NCBI RefSeq assembly: GCF_019679435.2
Contig: NZ_CP139781.1
Coordinates: 5,266,001 to 5,330,000, forward strand
Origin: Actomonas aquatica
GTDB lineage: Bacteria; Verrucomicrobiota; Verrucomicrobiia; Opitutales; Opitutaceae
Direction: 5' to 3'
DNA length: 64,000 nt
The notes under the pieces are model-generated. The model was given only the letters and a program-made list of their open reading frames with translations, made no database searches and was not told the DNA's origin. Made by a program: the position numbers and the translations under genes. Below, one piece after another: positions 60,553 through 64,000 of this stretch (positions are counted from its first letter, which is position 1; each line of letters starts with the position of its first letter).

Positions 60553-63015
60553 TCAAGGGCTGTCCACCCGGTCTATAGTGAGTCGGACTCGCCGGGTGGG
60601 CCAGCCGGTGTCCAGCAAGATTCCGAACCAGCCCTCGGGTCCGGAGGACCAAGCGCGGAACCGGCGTGGAGCATCGATCGCGTTGAATTGATCCACGATT
60701 TGGACCCGACCGCCTTTATACCAGAGGATCCGCACCATCGGCAGGGGTTTGTCGGCGGGCCCAGTTGGCGTGATTACACCTTCGAGGCTGGGCAGGCTGG
60801 CCGCGGAACGCAGCCAGACTTGGTCGCCGGAGGCCATGGTCCAGTAGCCTTCCTCGTCAAATCCTCCGCCGCGCAGATAAACGTCGTCGGGTTTCCAGGG
60901 GGATTTGATGGCGGCGGCGGTGAAACTGGGAGGGGTGGCTCGCTCAGGGGAGGGCGTGCGATACAAGGCGGGAGGCGGCGTGGAGTCGGCCACCGAGTGC
61001 AGCATGAGCGGGAGGAACCAGCCGACCAGCACGTCGTTGGCGGAAACCTGCGCTCCATGGGCATGGAGGCGGATGCGACGCCGGCGGCTATCGACGCGAA
61101 ACTCCGGCAGCATCTCCTCTTGGTTGGGTTCCAGCACGACTTCCTGCTCCCAGAGCGGATGCCAGACGCCATCGATGTCATACTCGATCCAGAACCGGAT
61201 GGAGACCTTTTGCTCGATGGGAGCGTTCAGTCGTTTGATGACGGGGCGAATCAGGAGCTGATTGGAGATGCCGCTGAACTCCAGCTGGGCCTGCCCGGTG
61301 TTGGAGCCGTAGAAAATCTGCCCGCTTTCGACCGCAAAATAACTGCCTTCCTCTGGTGCCGTTAACAACTCGGGAGGGTAGTTGATCCCCAGGGTGTTCA
61401 TGGCGAGCATGGCGTCGGCTTCCCAGTTGAGGCGTTTGACCGGGGCTCGATGCCGAATCACCGGCCCGACGAAATGGGTGTTGGTGAACAACTCCACCGC
61501 AGTTTGGGCGGGAGGGGGCCAGAAGCTCCAGTTGACGGAATCGTAGACGGCATCGAAGACCGACGGAGGGCTGAGTAGCTGATTGAGCAGCTGGCGCTGG
61601 GGCTCCTGGTAGGAGGTGTCGTTGTGCATCCACAGTGGCAGACCTGGCCGCGGGATCGCCGGCCACAGGCGCTCAAGAAATTCCAGCGAGGTAGAGTAGA
61701 AGACGGACCGCCGACCGGCCTCATCCGGGGCGGGAAGCCACTCGGGCATGGCTTGGAGGGACTCTACCAGTGCTGGAGGCATGTGCAGTCCGCGAAGGTA
61801 GGCAAAGGTCGGATCCGTCGCGTCGATGGTGAGGTATTCGCTGCGGTCGGCTTCTTCGTGGCCGAACTGCGATCGCTGTCCGCGCCAGGCCGATTCGAGC
61901 GCGAGGCAGCCCGTCACCACGGCCAGCGCGAGCAAAGTGAACTGTTGCCATCCGGGACGCAGGCGCACGCCGAAGGCCAGACCCAGCGTCAGCGCCAGGG
62001 CTACGGCCATGCCGAGGGCGATCCAGGCGATGTCTTGATTGGTGGCGAGGGCCGCCAGTGCCGCCACGGCACACGCAGGAGCTGCGATCAAGAGGGCGAA
62101 ACGGTCGAGTCCACGGCGGTGCGGCCAACCGGCGACAGCGAGGCCGGCAAACAGAGCGACGATCGCGGCTCCGATGAAGGGCAGATGCAGATCCCCGTAA
62201 TAGTTGTGCAGTGGGCGCAGGTAAAATTGCGGGTCGGCCAGCGCGTGGAGGTATTGGGCGCGGTCGCCTGCGGCGAGTTCGATGACGTTGTAACGCCATT
62301 GGGCGAAACTAGCCCCGGTCAGTCCCAATTCCGTAAGGAGAGGGAGAGCCCCGCCGGCGATCGCAGTGAGCAGGCCGAGTCCCGCGCTTCGTTTCCAGTG
62401 AGCGGGAGCCAACAGGATGCTGCGAAGCGCGAGCGCAAAACAGCCGGCGACGGCGACCAGATGGAAACTGATTTTGTTGACGCCACCGATCCAAAGGCAG
62501 GCCGCGAGCAGCAGAATCAGGCGACCGGGGCGCACTGGGTTTTCAGCGCGGGTCAGCAGGGCCATGCAAGCGGTGGCGAGCGCCATGGTGATGACGCCCA
62601 GCACATTGTGCCAGATGATGGTATGTTGCGCGGTGGTGAGCGCGGTGACGATCCATGCCCCGAGAATCGCGGCCGGGACGCCATAAGCGCGCCGGAGCAA
62701 ACCGAAGAGCAGGCCACCACCGAGCAGCAGCAGCAGCAAGGCACCGTAGGTCATGCCCAGGTAGGTGCCGCCGAACAGCGTTTCGACTCCGCGGTTGATT
62801 TCCAAAAAGCCCACCTGAATCGGGGTCACAAAGTCGACGTAGGCGGCTTGGCCATCGGCCAAACGACCCGCGGCGGCCATGACCAGGCCGTAGTCCATGA
62901 AATCGCGCAGGTAATCGTGATTACGCAGCCAGGGAGCGATGGCGGTGAGCACCGCCAAGACGGAGGCACCGCAGAGCAGCCATTTGGACGAGGCGGAGGT
63001 TGAGGCGGTCGGCAT
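60553..63015 (-). CDS. Large polytopic membrane protein, possibly GT-C glycosyltransferase-like
   Basis: 820 aa from ATG 63015; the frame open to 63213 overlaps msrA and is not membrane-like. The N-terminal 390 residues contain about 10-11 helices with loops such as DYLRDFMDYGLVMAAAGRLA early and HNVLGVITMALATACMALLT later, the style of ArnT/PMT-like GT-C transferases. The remaining 420 residues are soluble, probably extracytoplasmic, and end in two beta-rich regions (GVWHPLWEQEVVLEPNQEEM; VQIVDQFNAID). No certain catalytic DD/DE motif was identified. Function unknown. Confidence 0.82.
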   Translation of the reverse strand: MPTASTSASSKWLLCGASVLAVLTAIAPWLRNHDYLRDFMDYGLVMAAAGRLADGQAAYVDFVTPIQVGFLEINRGVETLFGGTYLGMTYGALLLLLLGGGLLFGLLRRAYGVPAAILGAWIVTALTTAQHTIIWHNVLGVITMALATACMALLTRAENPVRPGRLILLLAACLWIGGVNKISFHLVAVAGCFALALRSILLAPAHWKRSAGLGLLTAIAGGALPLLTELGLTGASFAQWRYNVIELAAGDRAQYLHALADPQFYLRPLHNYYGDLHLPFIGAAIVALFAGLAVAGWPHRRGLDRFALLIAAPACAVAALAALATNQDIAWIALGMAVALALTLGLAFGVRLRPGWQQFTLLALAVVTGCLALESAWRGQRSQFGHEEADRSEYLTIDATDPTFAYLRGLHMPPALVESLQAMPEWLPAPDEAGRRSVFYSTSLEFLERLWPAIPRPGLPLWMHNDTSYQEPQRQLLNQLLSPPSVFDAVYDSVNWSFWPPPAQTAVELFTNTHFVGPVIRHRAPVKRLNWEADAMLAMNTLGINYPPELLTAPEEGSYFAVESGQIFYGSNTGQAQLEFSGISNQLLIRPVIKRLNAPIEQKVSIRFWIEYDIDGVWHPLWEQEVVLEPNQEEMLPEFRVDSRRRRIRLHAHGAQVSANDVLVGWFLPLMLHSVADSTPPPALYRTPSPERATPPSFTAAAIKSPWKPDDVYLRGGGFDEEGYWTMASGDQVWLRSAASLPSLEGVITPTGPADKPLPMVRILWYKGGRVQIVDQFNAIDAPRRFRAWSSGPEGWFGILLDTGWPTRRVRLTIDRVDSP

Positions 63016-63141
63016 GAGCGTTGAGCAACGTGCGACCTTGGGCGGTCGGCGCTCACCGGCAAGGGGTTTCCCGCCACGACAGATCGATGCACGCGGTGGA
63101 AATTTGGGAATAGGCACGCATGTTGGCGGTTCCCAACGACC

Positions 63142-63717
63142 ATGATACGCCGCATTGCCCTTTTCCTCAGTTTTTTGGTTTCGCTCTCCTTTAGCCAAGC
63201 GGCGGAACCGCAAAAAGCCACGCTGGGCGCGGGTTGCTTCTGGTGCGTCGAGGCGATCTACGAGCAGTTACCGGGCGTGCTGGATGTCGTGTCAGGTTAC
63301 GCCGGCGGTCCGGAAAAGAACCCCACCTACAAGCAGGTCAGTGCTGGCCGCACGGGACACGCCGAGGTGGTGCAGATCACCTTCGATCCGGACCAGACGA
63401 GCTACCGCGAACTCATCGACTACTTTTGGGGCACGCACGATGTCACCGATCCCACCGGGGTGTGGCCCGACTTCGGCAAACAGTATCGCAGCATCATTCT
63501 GCCCCACAACGAAGCCCAGTTGGCTGAAGCGCGAGCGTCGCGCAACGAGGCTCGCGCGCGTTTCGACAAACCGGTGGCGACCGAGATCGTGATGCTGGAC
63601 ACGTTCTATCCGGCCGAGGACTACCATCAGGACTTTGTGCGGCTGAATCCGCTCCATCCCTACGTGAAAAGCATCGCGTTTAAGAAGCTCGATAAGCTCG
63701 GGCTCAAACGCCCCTGA
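63142..63717 (+). CDS. msrA: Exported peptide-methionine (S)-S-oxide reductase
   Basis: 191 aa. The N-terminal 21 residues (LFLSFLVSLSFSQAAE) are a signal peptide, so this MsrA repairs oxidised methionine in the periplasm rather than the cytoplasm. Catalytic GCFWC has nucleophilic Cys32. Other family segments are GYAGGPEKNPTYKQVSAGRTGHAEVV, FWGTHD and AEDYHQDF. No MsrB domain is fused. Convergent with lepB (6 nt between stops). Confidence 0.96.
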   Translation: MIRRIALFLSFLVSLSFSQAAEPQKATLGAGCFWCVEAIYEQLPGVLDVVSGYAGGPEKNPTYKQVSAGRTGHAEVVQITFDPDQTSYRELIDYFWGTHDVTDPTGVWPDFGKQYRSIILPHNEAQLAEARASRNEARARFDKPVATEIVMLDTFYPAEDYHQDFVRLNPLHPYVKSIAFKKLDKLGLKRP

Positions 63718-63723
63718 CCCCTC

Positions 63724-64000
63724 CTAACGCAGCGGTTCCAGCCATCGCTGCCAGCGGGGCAGGTAGGTGTCGTTGATGTCCCATGACAGCAACACGCCCT
63801 TGGCTTGGCCCAGCACGTCGTTGCGGTCGGCAAAGCCAAAGCGACGCGAATCGGTGCTGTTGTCGCGGGAATCGCCCATGAGAAACAGTTTGCCGGGCGG
63901 CACGGTGACGGGACCCCAATCCTGACGGGCGACGCGTATCCGCAGACCCATGACGGCGTGTTCGGGCCTGTCGGGCAGGTGTTCTTCGGCAAAGTAGGCG
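63724..64000 (-). CDS. lepB: Signal peptidase I, C-terminal part (5' end outside window)
   Basis: 92 codons to the stop at 63724; the frame is open to the window edge, with the catalytic Ser/Lys regions beyond it. Seen here are KLFLMGDSRDNSTDSRRFG, the box E motif of type I signal peptidases, and a PPG that precedes it. LepB cleaves signal peptides at the outer face of the inner membrane. The short tail ends NDTYLPRWQRWLEPLR. Confidence 0.93.
   Translation of the reverse strand, partial: AYFAEEHLPDRPEHAVMGLRIRVARQDWGPVTVPPGKLFLMGDSRDNSTDSRRFGFADRNDVLGQAKGVLLSWDINDTYLPRWQRWLEPLR

Overview
The window is a GC-rich (by eye about two-thirds G+C), gene-dense bacterial chromosome segment. Gene content points to a Gram-negative organism: lipoprotein N-acyltransferase, a Wza/Wzc-type exporter and an outer-membrane beta-barrel. 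Several traits suggest Verrucomicrobiota, probably Opitutaceae: large secreted WD40-caspase and CHAT proteins, ADOP-type permeases, a DUF4212-symporter pair, and many short intergenic hairpin repeats. That placement is inference; no rRNA or tRNA gene was seen. No phage, integrase, IS transposase or CRISPR array was recognised.

Layout. (1) 1-14254, minus strand: a cluster of five exported proteins in two operons. Operon A encodes two tandem paralogous beta-propeller/caspase proteins and a papain-like protease. Operon B encodes a beta-propeller/TPR protein and a TPR-CHAT protease that runs off the window. Both operons carry the same dyad, TACGC-N6-GCGTA, exactly 36 nt before the first start codon. 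I consider this the strongest candidate for an undescribed system. (2) 14.3-18.9 kb: a small membrane protein, panB, two membrane proteins, gpsA and a methyltransferase. (3) 18.9-26.2 kb: DUF885 peptidase, symporter plus DUF4212 subunit, a PLP enzyme and an inositol-phosphatase-like enzyme. (4) 26.2-29.5 kb, minus: a four-gene ExbB/MotA-like proton-channel operon with two further membrane-anchored proteins and a secreted coiled-coil protein, a second candidate novel system. (5) 29.6-36.8 kb: lnt, a TPR protein, an ADOP permease and a NarL-type two-component pair. (6) 36.9-42.7 kb, plus: DinB, NRDE, DoxX, YHS, ATP-grasp, two tandem OlsB-like N-acyltransferases and PlsC, a likely acyl-amino-acid (aminolipid) locus. 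(7) 42.8-50.9 kb: galM, a second NarL-type pair divergent from a GH30 glycosidase, an SGLT-type symporter and a HAD phosphatase; together a sugar-use locus. (8) 50.9-54.9 kb: an alpha/beta-hydrolase fused to a SAM_HAT_C-like domain, hisC and a TPR protein. (9) 55.2-59.2 kb: beta-barrel, Wza-like and Wzc-like genes for exopolysaccharide, with a candidate sigma-54 promoter and a strong intrinsic hairpin. (10) 59.2-64 kb: tsaC/Sua5, rpsR, a large polytopic membrane protein, msrA and the end of lepB.

Intergenic DNA carries several short repeat families: a TGTCACGTA-N-TACGTGACA palindrome (three copies), an AG-rich inverted repeat (two copies plus a half copy inside the end of lnt), GAGGCT-type hairpins and CACAGAG/CACCAAG-type strings. 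Functions are called from motifs read by eye; no database search was run.
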